DNA of 64,000 nt from RGIG9115 sp045128915. Lineage in GTDB: Bacteria; Bacillota; Clostridia; UBA1381. A program made the position numbers and the translations under genes. The stretch is taken from NCBI GenBank assembly GCA_045128915.1, contig JBGVIT010000033.1, positions 1-64,000 on the forward strand, given 5' to 3'. Shown one piece after another: positions 1-9,753 of the stretch. The notes below the pieces were generated by a model. That model saw only the letters and a list, made by a program, of their open reading frames with translations, did no database searches and was not told the DNA's origin. Each line of letters opens with the position of its first letter. Position 1 is the first letter of the stretch.

Positions 1-62
1 ATTTCATAACTACGGAATTTAGGTAAAAGATTTTCATAAAGTTTCTCATATGAAGTTGGCAT
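1..62 (-). CDS. Partial head/structural gene, N-terminus only
   Basis: The first 20 codons (MPTSYEKLYENLLPKFRSYE) of a minus-strand gene that runs off the left edge. The ATG follows a clear GAGAGGTGG site, and the stop of the upstream gene lies 30 bases away, so it is the next gene of the head operon. In head operons this position downstream of the capsid gene often holds head-tail connector proteins. Too little is visible to assign a function. Confidence 0.6.
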   Translation of the reverse strand, partial: MPTSYEKLYENLLPKFRSYE

Positions 63-91
63 ACCTAAATCCACCTCTCATATTTTATAAA

Positions 92-643
92 TTAAAGAAA
101 TTCAATTAAGCTAATCTGCAAACGACTTTCAAGCTCTCTAATAACAAAGACATCGGCAACTTCACCACTAATAACAAGATTCTTAACCTTATTACAAATT
201 GCGAACTTTAAACCATTAGGTGTCTCCTTAATAGCGTCACAAATAGTTTTAATATTCTTCTTGGTGTAGTTAGAACCATCCATAAGATACTCATATTTTT
301 CAAATGTTTTGGTCAAACCAAACTTATTGATAACTCTGTCATCCATAGGCTTAAGCCAAAGATTCTTAAAGTACCCCTTATCGGTTCTCCACATATTCTT
401 AAGAATATCAAAAGTCATATATTCAGAATGACCAACTTCACGCCATTCATACATATCAAGAGTCTTTCTATCCTTGTAACTAACATTAGGCACGAGAGAG
501 ATTACTTCAATCTCATCAGAATCTTCCAAGGGCTGTACCTTAATTGATTTCTTTGTAGTTTTTGTTGTTTCTTCATTCATTTCAGCTACTGTATCAACAC
601 TTATAATATCTTCAACAGTAGAGTTAGTTGCGGTTCTTGCCAT
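92..643 (-). CDS. Putative phage structural protein (183 aa)
   Basis: Not recognised as a known family. The N-terminal 45 residues are low-complexity, Thr/Glu/Lys-rich and probably disordered; residues 50-183 look globular, with a Trp/Tyr-rich middle. The start has an AAAGGTGG site. It sits directly downstream of the major capsid protein in the same operon, where small head-completion or connector proteins are usual; that role is inferred from position only. Confidence 0.6.
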   Translation of the reverse strand: MARTATNSTVEDIISVDTVAEMNEETTKTTKKSIKVQPLEDSDEIEVISLVPNVSYKDRKTLDMYEWREVGHSEYMTFDILKNMWRTDKGYFKNLWLKPMDDRVINKFGLTKTFEKYEYLMDGSNYTKKNIKTICDAIKETPNGLKFAICNKVKNLVISGEVADVFVIRELESRLQISLIEFL

Positions 644-702
644 ATCTAACCAACCACCTTTCTTTTAAAATCCAAATATTTTTATATAATTAAACCTTGT
701 TA

Positions 703-1737
703 TTAGGCAAACTTAAACATACCGAATGCCTGAGGAAGCTCAAAGCCCATACCAAAGAGTGTCTGAACCTGAAGGTCATATGTCATATCATTGTTAACTC
801 TATGGTCTGTAACATTCTGAGTACGAGTGTCGCCAATAAACTCAACTTTGATAGGCTTAACATCTCCACCCATAATAAAGAGGGTTTCGTTATCAAGAGC
901 AAGCTCAAAAGTACCTTCCTTAATTACCTGAGGAATAACCATAAGGCGCTTGCCTTCCCATTCACCAATGTTGCCAGTCTTTGCCTTAGCCTCACGCTGA
1001 GATTCTGCGAAGTAATTATTAGGGATAATACCTGCAAGCTTTCTAAGAGCGCCATTTGTACCAGCAATAGTAAGGCTAGAATAACCGCCAGCAGCCTGAA
1101 TCAAATCACAGAGATTGCCAACTGCTTCTTCAGAGTTACCATTTGCAGTAAACTCGGTAGGAACAACATCCATAACGCTCTGGAACATTACATAAGTTCT
1201 TTCCTTAATATATCTGTTGAACGACTTATAAATTACATCAGTAAGTCTTTCAAGAGAAGCAATGCCGAGAAGGAATCTCTCAAACTCATCATAAACATGA
1301 ATGTATACCCACTCCTTCTCAAGAGTATACTCTTCACCTGCGTCAAGAGCCTCACGGTTGGTATCCCAGTGATTACCAGCGAAAGAAGCAACCGTTACAT
1401 AGCTCTTACCCTCAGAATACCAAGCGGTCTTGTCACCAAGAGCACGATTCTTGAATTCTACAAAAGCATCCATAAAGGGAATGTCTGCAAAATCATTGGA
1501 AATAGTGAGGTTAACAACCTCTTCAATAATCTCGAAAAGAACGATATTGTTACGACGGAATGCCTGATAAAGCGTAGCGCCCTTAAGTATATCGTTGTTA
1601 ATCTTGTCTCTAAGATGCTGTTCAAGGTCAGCACGAGTACATTTTTCCTTATCTACATGAAGTGAAAAGTCGCCTCTGGATAAATCATTAACGAGGTCAA
1701 GAACCTTTACTTCTTCTGTGCTAAAATTAGTTCTCAT
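703..1737 (-). CDS. Major capsid protein (HK97-like fold, inferred)
   Basis: A 344-aa protein that would form the icosahedral shell. Support: length typical of capsid proteins; position after the protease/scaffold and the small putative decoration gene; an N-terminal helical part followed by a mixed alpha/beta body; a C-terminal stretch with repeated short beta segments (around MTYDLQVQTLFGMGFELP). The start has an almost perfect AAGGAGGTAA site. No cleavage site for the upstream protease could be identified with confidence. An alternative is a second structural protein, but no other gene in the block fits the capsid role better. Confidence 0.78.
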   Translation of the reverse strand: MRTNFSTEEVKVLDLVNDLSRGDFSLHVDKEKCTRADLEQHLRDKINNDILKGATLYQAFRRNNIVLFEIIEEVVNLTISNDFADIPFMDAFVEFKNRALGDKTAWYSEGKSYVTVASFAGNHWDTNREALDAGEEYTLEKEWVYIHVYDEFERFLLGIASLERLTDVIYKSFNRYIKERTYVMFQSVMDVVPTEFTANGNSEEAVGNLCDLIQAAGGYSSLTIAGTNGALRKLAGIIPNNYFAESQREAKAKTGNIGEWEGKRLMVIPQVIKEGTFELALDNETLFIMGGDVKPIKVEFIGDTRTQNVTDHRVNNDMTYDLQVQTLFGMGFELPQAFGMFKFA

Positions 1738-1759
1738 ATTCTATTACCTCCTTATTAAA

Positions 1760-2290
1760 TTATGCCAAAGTTTCTACTTTAACTGTGTACATCATACGCT
1801 TATAACCATATTCACGCACTTTAGTAACCAAAGTAGAACCAATCTGACGCTTTCTCATAATCTTACCAACCATTACTGCACCGTCAACGGGAGCATCAGC
1901 TACTTTAAGCTTACCGTCAGCATTAATGGAAACATATTTGTCAATTTCGGGAGTGCCCTCAAAACCCTCAGCAGAAAGAGCAAATTCGTCACCCTCTGCA
2001 AGTGTAAATGCACGGAAAGGAACACCAGCTACATTCACAAACTTATCCTTACGCTGATTAAGTCTGTTAGAAGTGTCCTCAGTCCACTCAGGCATATGAA
2101 CAAGAACGGGCTTCTTACCCTCCATTGTACCAGCCTTAAAGTTGTAAATTACGCCACCCTCAACGGAAACACCGTCAAGATATCCAAGCGTACCATTGTC
2201 AATATCAACATTAGAAACCGCATCCCAAATACGCTCTGCATAATGCACAGCTCTAAGATTGGTGGTTTCACAAACTGCATGTACTGCCAT
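1760..2290 (-). CDS. Probable capsid decoration/accessory protein (176 aa)
   Basis: Reads MAVHAVCETTNLRAV onward. I placed the start at the ATG at 2290 because GGAGG lies 8 bases upstream; a longer frame from a TTG would run through the ribosome binding site itself. The protein is beta-rich, with short Gly/Asp turns and no transmembrane segment. Its place between the protease/scaffold and the capsid gene matches head decoration or stabilisation proteins. That role is inference from position and composition. Confidence 0.6.
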   Translation of the reverse strand: MAVHAVCETTNLRAVHYAERIWDAVSNVDIDNGTLGYLDGVSVEGGVIYNFKAGTMEGKKPVLVHMPEWTEDTSNRLNQRKDKFVNVAGVPFRAFTLAEGDEFALSAEGFEGTPEIDKYVSINADGKLKVADAPVDGAVMVGKIMRKRQIGSTLVTKVREYGYKRMMYTVKVETLA

Positions 2291-2342
2291 AATCTTATCC
2301 TCCAATTATTATATAAATTTATTTCTTGTTATTTTGTTTTGA

Positions 2343-3143
2343 TTATCGACTGACTTTAATATAGCCATACTTGGTTGCAATAAAGCCGTCTCTCTCGCCA
2401 TTGTCAACTAGTCCAGCCGTCATAGCACCGTCATTAGGCTTACTAAAGTTAGTTGCAAGATTCTTTCTTGCATACAAAATCGCACATTCGCTTTCAATCT
2501 CTTTAACTGTCATTTCAGCTTTTCTCTCTTTAAGAGCAGCAAAATCAACATTGTCAGTTAAAACAGTTTCATACTTAGCGAACTCTGCATCTTTCTGAGC
2601 GTCCAACTCAGCTTCAATACGAGCCTGTTCTGCCTTAACATAGTCCTCGTACTTAGGCTTCATCTCTTCGAATTCAGCGTTGATTTGATTATACTTTTCT
2701 TCAATCTCATTCTTAGCTGTTTCAAATTCGGTAGCCTTTGCTTCGAACTCAGAAACCTTGCCTTCAGCTTCGGAAACTTTTGTGTTTGCTTCCTCAACCT
2801 TGACAAAGGCGGTCTCTTCAATTTCAGATATATGATTACCAAAATCAAAGCTGCCTTCGGGAGCCGTAGCGCCCTCAACATAATCTTCATAACGAAGCTT
2901 CTTTCTCTTTCCACTGGCGAAATCTATTTCGGGCTTATCACCATTTATGGTAAATGCGAAACCAAAATAATTGTATCCAGACTCTCTATCTACAACAATT
3001 ACTTCGTTCTCCTGAACATCAACAGCATAATAGCGAGGAACCGAATCTCCCCATCTATCCCTTGTGACCTCATGTTCTCTTACCATCGTGGAAATATCTT
3101 CAAACTGCGCCAAAAGAGTCTGAGTAAAATCCGTATTCGACAT
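2343..3143 (-). CDS. Nested in-frame scaffold protein (266 aa)
   Basis: Internal in-frame ATG at codon 240 of the protease/scaffold gene (MSNTDFTQTLLAQF...), preceded by GGAGG 10 bases upstream inside the codons for QGG. The product would be the coiled-coil scaffold without the protease. Separate scaffold production from a nested start is known in lambda (Nu3 within C), so this architecture is plausible. Inferred; protein evidence would be needed. Confidence 0.5.
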   Translation of the reverse strand: MSNTDFTQTLLAQFEDISTMVREHEVTRDRWGDSVPRYYAVDVQENEVIVVDRESGYNYFGFAFTINGDKPEIDFASGKRKKLRYEDYVEGATAPEGSFDFGNHISEIEETAFVKVEEANTKVSEAEGKVSEFEAKATEFETAKNEIEEKYNQINAEFEEMKPKYEDYVKAEQARIEAELDAQKDAEFAKYETVLTDNVDFAALKERKAEMTVKEIESECAILYARKNLATNFSKPNDGAMTAGLVDNGERDGFIATKYGYIKVSR

Positions 3144-3860
3144 AGTTTCAATACCTCCTTGATTAGTTTTTTCATTCACCATTTTGGTGAAAGTAGTAAA
3201 TTTATCGTTAAGTTCACTTTGAATATCTTTAACAAAATCACTCATTGTAAACTGAACTTCAACAGTAGAATTAATCATAGCTGGGTCATAGTCGTTGCCA
3301 AGGATGCAAGCGGCTCTAAATGAAAATTTGGTAAAATGAAATAATCCATCTTCATCTTCATAACCTTCAATTCCATCATTCCACAATTCCATGGATTGGT
3401 TCTTAATCAAATCTCTATTTATGATTTCAGAACTGTCTTCAAACATATTCCAAATCAAGCCATCGACAACTAAAAATGTTCGTGTCTCTCCGTCATCGCA
3501 TATCCGCTCTTCATAATGAGCATTATTATCTTCAGACGACATAACGACACCATAGGCATTACCCATATACTTTCTACGAACACCCTTTTCGTCTTTAGTT
3601 ATAATATATCTATGATTAGAACAATCTTTTTCACCAGCTTTATTATCTTCTATAAAAGCAACTATTGGTATATATTCCAAGGTAGAAATTGCTCCATCTA
3701 CAGCATCTTTTTCGAAAATACTTCCATTAAAGTTTTCTCCAAGATGCATTAACCAAATTTTTACCTTTGTGAATCTACCGTCTGCTCCTTCAATATCCTC
3801 AACCTTTTCAAAAGTGACAGGAAAGGATAATGCAGATTTTTTAACTTTCGATTCTGACAT
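2343..3860 (-). CDS. Capsid maturation protease fused to scaffold (505 aa)
   Basis: The N-terminal part (about 1-215) is mixed alpha/beta and looks like a prohead-protease region. The C-terminal half is scaffold-like: about residues 345-430 are an Ala/Glu/Lys-rich coiled coil, followed by a small globular end. Start supported by AAGGAGGG before ATG. In HK97-type phages protease-scaffold fusions direct procapsid assembly and digest the scaffold during maturation. The position between portal and capsid genes fits. Catalytic residues could not be assigned with confidence. An internal start gives the scaffold alone (see the nested feature). Confidence 0.72.
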   Translation of the reverse strand: MSESKVKKSALSFPVTFEKVEDIEGADGRFTKVKIWLMHLGENFNGSIFEKDAVDGAISTLEYIPIVAFIEDNKAGEKDCSNHRYIITKDEKGVRRKYMGNAYGVVMSSEDNNAHYEERICDDGETRTFLVVDGLIWNMFEDSSEIINRDLIKNQSMELWNDGIEGYEDEDGLFHFTKFSFRAACILGNDYDPAMINSTVEVQFTMSDFVKDIQSELNDKFTTFTKMVNEKTNQGGIETMSNTDFTQTLLAQFEDISTMVREHEVTRDRWGDSVPRYYAVDVQENEVIVVDRESGYNYFGFAFTINGDKPEIDFASGKRKKLRYEDYVEGATAPEGSFDFGNHISEIEETAFVKVEEANTKVSEAEGKVSEFEAKATEFETAKNEIEEKYNQINAEFEEMKPKYEDYVKAEQARIEAELDAQKDAEFAKYETVLTDNVDFAALKERKAEMTVKEIESECAILYARKNLATNFSKPNDGAMTAGLVDNGERDGFIATKYGYIKVSR

Positions 3861-3871
3861 ATTATCCCTCC

Positions 3872-5419
3872 TTATCTATCTATGTTTGAATCAAGGTCTT
3901 TAGTTTTTTCGCCACTCTCATCCAATGTCTTGCCTTGGCTTTCATTTGTAGGGCGACCAGTGCCATTATCAGAACTGTTAAATGACGAAGCAAGTGGCAC
4001 AAAATTATTTTGAAAATCAAAAATGTCTTTGTGTAAAGTAAATGACCCCAATGTACGAGAGGGGGTCATATCAAGCGTAGCAAGCCATTTATCTATAACT
4101 GTTACGCCAAGCGAAACGGCTTCCTTATATCTCTTAGAAACATTGTCACGGTTAAAAATCGTAATATCTAAAAGATAGAAGAAAAATTTAAATGCGGGTT
4201 TATTATACTTTCTAATCTTAATAAATCTATTCATCCATCTTTCAAACTGTCTGTATAATCCATAGACGAATCCAGAATCATTCTCAATCGAAAAAGTCAC
4301 TGCGGTACCCGATGAACCACCGTTATAAAGCTCTTTTGTAATACCTGACGAATTATAGATTTCATCCACTGCGTCAGATACATTATTTCTTGTATTGCTC
4401 GAATCCTTAAAACTAATAGGTGTAGCACCAGAACCCAAAGTATGAAGCAATCCAATATCATCCGTCATACTTTCCCTGTTAATCTCGGCAAAGATGCCAA
4501 GTGTTTCTGGTGTAAGTAAAGGCTTATCCACCGTATTCTCATCAATAGGAACTTCAACGGCAATGGCTTTATAGTTATCTGTCCTTGCAGATTGTAGTTT
4601 TAATTTTTTGTAAACATCTAAATCTAAAATATCTTTAATTAAGCCAATCAAAATAGGATAGGGGAATGCCCACTGGCTGTTCAATTTTAGACAAATCTGT
4701 TTATCGGCAGGGGGAGTGTACCACTGACCGCTGATATCAACATTGGCATTACCATCTCTTAAGTCGATATAAGCCTGTTGCACATAATTAGGGTAGGCAC
4801 TTAAATTCTGCCCTTTAATTTGAGTTAAATCTATTCTGAAATTATATAATCCATCCTGAATTTGATATAATTCACAAATCTTATAATCTATCTGCTGGAA
4901 GAAGAAGTCAGATTGATTTTCAAACACTAATCCACAATAAATATCTTGATAGGGTATAACCTTCATTATTTTGGAGAACTCGTGTTTTAAATTCATGTTC
5001 TCTAGTTTGGCAGCAAGAGCGGAGTAAGACTTCTTTAAGCTGTCAAGCTTTGCGTTTTCTTTAACATCATATAAATCTATCCACCAACAGAATAAAGCCA
5101 TATTAGAATATAAATTATTCATTCTAAAGTAATGGGGCGAGATACGCATAAGTTGTTCTGATAAGCTTAGAAGTATTTTCCAACCTTGCTTTGGATACTT
5201 TAATGCCAATTCCACATCTCGCAAATTGATATCGCCAATACAACCATTTTCAATAACGCTTGTACGAGTGCAGAGGTCATAAGTCATAAGACGAGAGAAA
5301 TTCGCCCAGTCAATTTTGCCGTCTTTTACAGATTTATCAAATTTACTTTGGTCATTCTTATAATCTGTTTCTGTATAAATAGAGACATTCTTAGTCTTTA
5401 TATTACTCTTATTACCCAA
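3872..5419 (-). CDS. Portal protein (about 515 aa)
   Basis: Forms the dodecameric DNA gate at one capsid vertex and docks the terminase. Evidence is length, position between terminase and protease genes, and a long helical C-terminal region (about 390-450, QFERWMNRFIKIRK) like a portal stem/wing. The C-terminal 40 residues are Ser/Asp-rich and probably disordered. Start choice: AAAGGTGGTGA is followed 5 bases later by TTG (residue 5 of a longer GTG-started reading that begins at 5431), so the TTG start at 5419 is preferred. Confidence 0.75.
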   Translation of the reverse strand: MGNKSNIKTKNVSIYTETDYKNDQSKFDKSVKDGKIDWANFSRLMTYDLCTRTSVIENGCIGDINLRDVELALKYPKQGWKILLSLSEQLMRISPHYFRMNNLYSNMALFCWWIDLYDVKENAKLDSLKKSYSALAAKLENMNLKHEFSKIMKVIPYQDIYCGLVFENQSDFFFQQIDYKICELYQIQDGLYNFRIDLTQIKGQNLSAYPNYVQQAYIDLRDGNANVDISGQWYTPPADKQICLKLNSQWAFPYPILIGLIKDILDLDVYKKLKLQSARTDNYKAIAVEVPIDENTVDKPLLTPETLGIFAEINRESMTDDIGLLHTLGSGATPISFKDSSNTRNNVSDAVDEIYNSSGITKELYNGGSSGTAVTFSIENDSGFVYGLYRQFERWMNRFIKIRKYNKPAFKFFFYLLDITIFNRDNVSKRYKEAVSLGVTVIDKWLATLDMTPSRTLGSFTLHKDIFDFQNNFVPLASSFNSSDNGTGRPTNESQGKTLDESGEKTKDLDSNIDR

Positions 5420-5487
5420 GTATCTCACCACCTTTCTTTAGAATCGCATCTATTATTTTATTGTTTATAATTTTAATTGTCATACTT

Positions 5488-7266
5488 TTAGTATGTTATA
5501 GGTTTATAATTTAACCTTCTTAATTTTGACGCATAATCAGAAGCATTAAATCCAGTTTTTTGTTTTCTTAACATTTCTCGTTCAAGTTGACACTGCACCC
5601 AATAGTTATACGCAAGAGAAGAGTATCTATCCTTACGCATACCGCTCTTTTCAGTTATCTTCACATTAGTACCTTTAATCTCATATTCAAGATTTATCAA
5701 TTCATAAACAAGCAATGTTGTTTGAATATAGGGCAACTTATACTGCATTTGCTCGTAAGCTGGCATTTTAGCAAAGCCCTTAATTTTATCTTTTAAAATT
5801 TCCTCGGCTTCAAATTCTGAAACAAGCAAATTGATTTTTCCATTTTGGAATCCACTACGAAGAAGAGTGCAAATCTCATTATTAAATGCTGCACTTGCTT
5901 TAATTGACCAAATTACCTTTGGTGCATTATCAACCTTACATCTCTCTGCCATAGCCTTATCATTACAACAAGAGAGGGCAGGGTATAGTTCACCAGTAGT
6001 TGGGTCAACTATATCTTGTATAAGCATATCAAATACAGATAAACCTACACCATTAGTATCCACAACTAAATCCGTACATTTATATATATCATATAACCTA
6101 CGAACTACCAAGGCTAATTCATCGGTAGTTAAACCTTCATGATTTTCCATGTATATAATATTAGATGTATAGTTATCATTGTTCGTAGGAATAGCACTAT
6201 TAATAATAATTGCACTTGCGTCATTATTTTGCTTTTTAGAAGCCATTAGAGCTATATCCACAGATAATATCCTGCGTTCATTTGGAACCAAATCTGGTAT
6301 TTTTAAAATCCTACTATTACCAATTAAAGAAGTAGGATAAATGGCGGTCTTTAACTTTCTACGACTTGAAATATCATCAAAGGTAAAGAATGCGCCGTCT
6401 GTATCGCCGTAAAACATACAATCCATTTCCATGCTAAACTTCAATGGGTCAAAATCAGATTCCGACATTTCATCTTCAATCTGCTCTCTTGATAATAAAT
6501 TTTCTTTTATTGAAATTTGGTATGGAAGACCGCATATAAAATATTTTTTTGTATCATCTAATAGATTTACAGTATAAGCCTTAGCCTTTTCAAAAGACCA
6601 ATGCGACTTATACCAAGCCGAACTCATATAAAGTTCTTTGTTACGCTCCAATAAATGTGCGTATTTTGGATTGTTTAAATAATTTGGCTGTCTTGGCGCT
6701 GTTAAAAATCTTCTAAGAACAGTATTGATTGTATCCAAATCAACCATTCTAAACTCATCAATTAAAAGAATGTTAGCACGGCTACCACGACCAGAATCTG
6801 AAGCGGTAACAACTTTTATCCATGAACCATTTGCAAATTCTATAACAGCTTTGTTTGCACCAACAGAAGCATATGTAATTTCTCGCCTTAAGTTTTCAGA
6901 ACCCCAACCATAGTTTTTCATAAAGTCATCTGTTATTTTAAGTAAAACTTCATTCGCCTGTGAACGAGTAGCGGAAGCCACACATATTTTTGTCTTAGGA
7001 AACAAAATGCATCTAACTACGCAGAATAAGGCAGTCAAAAAGGTCTTGCCCTGACCTCTGGCAGCCAGATACATAAAGAAATTGCTACACATCATCATAT
7101 ATAACAATATCTTTTGAAACAACTTTAAACTAATATTTAAATAATCCTTAACAAATCTCTGAGGATTTTGCTAATGGCGATAGAAACTTGCCCAATAAGC
7201 AACGCCATTCATAATTCTTTCGGACTTTTCATTAGCTAATTGCTTTTCAGACTTTTTCTTTTCCAT
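5488..7266 (-). CDS. terL: Terminase large subunit, with in-frame amber codon 32
   Basis: ATP-driven packaging motor and headful nuclease. Motifs, in full numbering: Walker A AARGQGKT (68-75), Walker B ILLIDE (166-171), RNase H-like nuclease Asp in SVDIAL (335-340) and VVDTNG further on. The gene begins MEKKKSEKQL with an ideal AAGGAGGTGA site overlapping the previous stop. It reads 31 codons to a TAG at 7171-7173, then continues in frame QNPQRFVKDYLN into the ATPase. The leader motif (NGVAYWASFYR before the TAG, NPQRF after it) belongs to the same domain, so the stop interrupts one gene. No ribosome site precedes the downstream TTG (7122). Readthrough, recoding, or a mutation/assembly error are all possible. 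Confidence 0.85.
7171..7173 (-). other. In-frame TAG inside terL
   Basis: Codon 32 of the terminase frame is TAG, with context CGC CAT TAG CAA AAT. Removing CAT-TAG would leave YRQNPQRF, the expected continuity of this terminase N-terminus. Seen directly; its meaning is unresolved. Confidence 0.9.
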
Positions 7267-7268
7267 CG

Positions 7269-8270
7269 CTACATCACCTCCTTGTCATCCTTATCGGAAT
7301 CTAAAGAAGTGTTTCCGAATATAGCATCAAATAAGGCTTCACTGTTCTCGTCATTATCATATTCTGGTTTTTCTACGGTATATTTTTTCATAAACTTATT
7401 ATATAAATTTGATAAACCGTTTTTTAATCCCATCATTCTTGCCAAGTGACCCTTAAAGAAAACATCCACATAAGCTCCTATCTTATCGACATCTCTTAAT
7501 TCCTCATCAATCTCTGGCAAGGGTCTTTCGTTTTCCCACTTATCAATTAAAGTACCAAGGGTTTGATTGTCTGCCGTAGCATCTCCACTATTTTGCTTTG
7601 GCTGCAACTTTGCAGTATCAAGCAAATTCTGAAAAGTAGCGTCAAGATTCTTGGTTTCTTCGTTTTTTCGAGTTGCCTTTAAGATTTCAAGTTGCTTAAA
7701 ACAAATTCTTTTAAACACTTCTTCTTGTGCCTTAGTGTTACACTCGTGCCTTGCAGTCCAGTCGTCATATTCCCGCTGTAAAAACTTATAGTCTTCATCG
7801 GTAAATCCACTGCCAAAGAAATTAATTGTCTTTTGGTCAACTTCCATATTAATAGAAGTGCCATTGGACACACTGGCAACAAATTCTTCTTTCATTTCAT
7901 TTAACACGGTGTTATCATATGACTTATCTTTATACTGAGAAAGCTGCATAGTCTTCATATATTGTCCCATAGGGGATATATTCATATTGCTTTCTCTTAT
8001 TTTATTCATAGCCGAATTAAAAACATCATCTGTATAGTAAATGTCAAAGGTCATGCACACTCGCTTAATAGCGTTTTTCTCAGGTGTTAAACAACCCTCG
8101 TTAACATATTCTTCATAATATTGTTGATAAAACTTTTCTACACACTGTTTGCAATATGGAATCTTACCTATATCACTAAAAAGCCTACTATAAGACCTAT
8201 AGAAATTTGTTTCAACATATTCTTTATTACAATACAAACAAGTATATTTCGCCTTTGTTGTTTTCGGCAT
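7269..8270 (-). CDS. Probable terminase small subunit / packaging protein (333 aa)
   Basis: Adjacent to and upstream of terL; its TAG stop lies inside the terL ribosome site, so the two are translationally coupled. The N-terminus has a C4 zinc finger (C11-x2-C14 and C39-x2-C42). The middle is helical, and the C-terminal 40 residues are Asp/Glu-rich. Small terminase subunits bind pac DNA and regulate TerL. The zinc finger and position fit, but I see no classic helix-turn-helix, so the call is inference. Confidence 0.55.
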   Translation of the reverse strand: MPKTTKAKYTCLYCNKEYVETNFYRSYSRLFSDIGKIPYCKQCVEKFYQQYYEEYVNEGCLTPEKNAIKRVCMTFDIYYTDDVFNSAMNKIRESNMNISPMGQYMKTMQLSQYKDKSYDNTVLNEMKEEFVASVSNGTSINMEVDQKTINFFGSGFTDEDYKFLQREYDDWTARHECNTKAQEEVFKRICFKQLEILKATRKNEETKNLDATFQNLLDTAKLQPKQNSGDATADNQTLGTLIDKWENERPLPEIDEELRDVDKIGAYVDVFFKGHLARMMGLKNGLSNLYNKFMKKYTVEKPEYDNDENSEALFDAIFGNTSLDSDKDDKEVM

Positions 8271-8304
8271 AAGTTCACCTCCAAAATATTTCTACATAAA
8301 ATAT

Positions 8305-8499
8305 TTATCTATCAAAAGTGGAATGTTTATTGGCAGACCACTCACTTAACAATTTATCTAATTTTTCATCTTTAACATAAACCCAAAATAAACTCTTACT
8401 ATTAGGGTTTAAGGCTGCCAACTTATATCTCACACCATTTTCATAAAGAAACTCTCTTAGGTTTAGAGAATAGCAGCAATACAATTCTACATTATCCAT
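8305..8499 (-). CDS. Small protein, DUF5659-like (64 aa)
   Basis: MDNVELYCCYSLNLREFLYENG... resembles the short beta-alpha-beta DUF5659 domain found in phage and plasmid genes (function unknown). Typical features are an N-terminal YxCYSxxLxxFL motif, a central Pro/Asn loop and a C-terminal LDKLLSEW helix. GGAG precedes the ATG. It lies 34 bases before the zinc-finger packaging gene in the late operon. Confidence 0.6.
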   Translation of the reverse strand: MDNVELYCCYSLNLREFLYENGVRYKLAALNPNSKSLFWVYVKDEKLDKLLSEWSANKHSTFDR

Positions 8500-8538
8500 T
8501 TATATAATTAATCTCCATATTTTATAACTTTATTTCTT

Positions 8539-9753
8539 TTAATTTAATTTTAATATGTATTCACAAGTCTTTCCCTTATCTTGTTCAAACACCAATAACT
8601 TAGCAGAGGCATTTGATGTTTTTCTTAAAGATAAAGAATAACTATCCACACCAATAACAGAGCCGATGTTTATTACTTCTTGATTCACGCCAACTTCCTC
8701 AACTTTATTATGATGTAAATGACCAGCCAACAAGTATTGAATGTGTATGCCATAAATAGAAGAAAATTCTTTAATGGCATTTCCCATATTCTTTACTTCA
8801 CCATGTATTCCCAATATGGGGTTGCCTACAAGTTCCGCATAAATATAACCAGTAGGATTCTCAATATATTCAAAATTAGGATTATCTTTTAATCTTGTCT
8901 TAATAAACTCAGATACAACTTTACCCATATTATCTTCTGTAAAAGTGCCTTTAGGCTGTCCTAATTGGCGAAGTTCAGTATGATTGCCGTTGGTAGACTG
9001 ATATTTTACTCGCACATATTTTGTCAATTCGTTGAGCCATCCACTAATAAAATCGGCATACTTAATTGTTCCATCCACAACGCCATATCTTAATTTCATT
9101 AGCTGTGAAACTCTGAGAACACCATCACTAAAATCTCCCATAGAAAACACATTTAATGTATCAATATTTTCTTTTTGAATAATTTCAATAGTTTGGTCAA
9201 ATAAATCCCACATTCTTTTTTCGAAAATCTCTGGACTATAAGCGTTAAGAACATCTCCAAACAATCCTTTTAATTCAAATTCAACTCCGTAATGTTCATC
9301 ACCAAAAACTAATGCATAAGCACGAGGATTATGAACGGGATAAATATGATGAGGAATATCAAGAGAGGGAAGAGAGGATACCACATTGCAAATTTTCTCT
9401 GTAATTAATTCATCTCTCGCTTCTTCTCTGAGCCAACGAGAATACTCTAATTTCTCGGTTTGAACTTGGGCTTTTACCTTCTGTAATTCCCGCTTTTCAG
9501 TTTGCAACTTTTTATAGTATTCATCTTCGTTATCGCCAAAAACACCAGCTTCATAAAAGTCCCTTGCATACTTGACAGCCTTACGATATGCAGACTCATC
9601 TCTATATTGAGACTCATCATCACTAAACAATTCCTTATTGACAAATGAAGTTATCTCTTTCCAATTCTTATATTTTCCAGACTGAACCAGTCCATCCATT
9701 CGCCAAACATATTGATGATAATTTTCGCCATCTAATTTCTTAAATTCATCCAT
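8539..9753 (-). CDS. Calcineurin-like metallophosphoesterase (404 aa)
   Basis: A two-metal phosphoesterase of the Mre11/SbcD-like superfamily. Motifs in order: GDEHYG (151-156), MGDFSDG (205-211), NGNHTE (255-260), IHGE (316-319), AGHLHH (343-348). All five metal-binding motifs are present, so it should be active on phosphodiesters, probably DNA ends. Residues 75-120 form a charged coiled coil. GGAGG is about 14 bases from the ATG, longer than usual. A metallophosphoesterase near the terminase region is also remembered for SPbeta-type phages; its role may be end processing or recombination. Confidence 0.85.
   Translation of the reverse strand: MDEFKKLDGENYHQYVWRMDGLVQSGKYKNWKEITSFVNKELFSDDESQYRDESAYRKAVKYARDFYEAGVFGDNEDEYYKKLQTEKRELQKVKAQVQTEKLEYSRWLREEARDELITEKICNVVSSLPSLDIPHHIYPVHNPRAYALVFGDEHYGVEFELKGLFGDVLNAYSPEIFEKRMWDLFDQTIEIIQKENIDTLNVFSMGDFSDGVLRVSQLMKLRYGVVDGTIKYADFISGWLNELTKYVRVKYQSTNGNHTELRQLGQPKGTFTEDNMGKVVSEFIKTRLKDNPNFEYIENPTGYIYAELVGNPILGIHGEVKNMGNAIKEFSSIYGIHIQYLLAGHLHHNKVEEVGVNQEVINIGSVIGVDSYSLSLRKTSNASAKLLVFEQDKGKTCEYILKLN

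Noticed and set aside
697..1665. Long plus-strand reading frame opposite the capsid gene
   Set aside because: It is the antisense shadow of the capsid protein, with no ribosome site and biased Leu/Ser/Asn composition.
5488..7266. terL interruption as an intron or intein
   Set aside because: Only a single stop codon interrupts the frame; there is no inserted sequence beyond two codons, so no room for an intron or intein.
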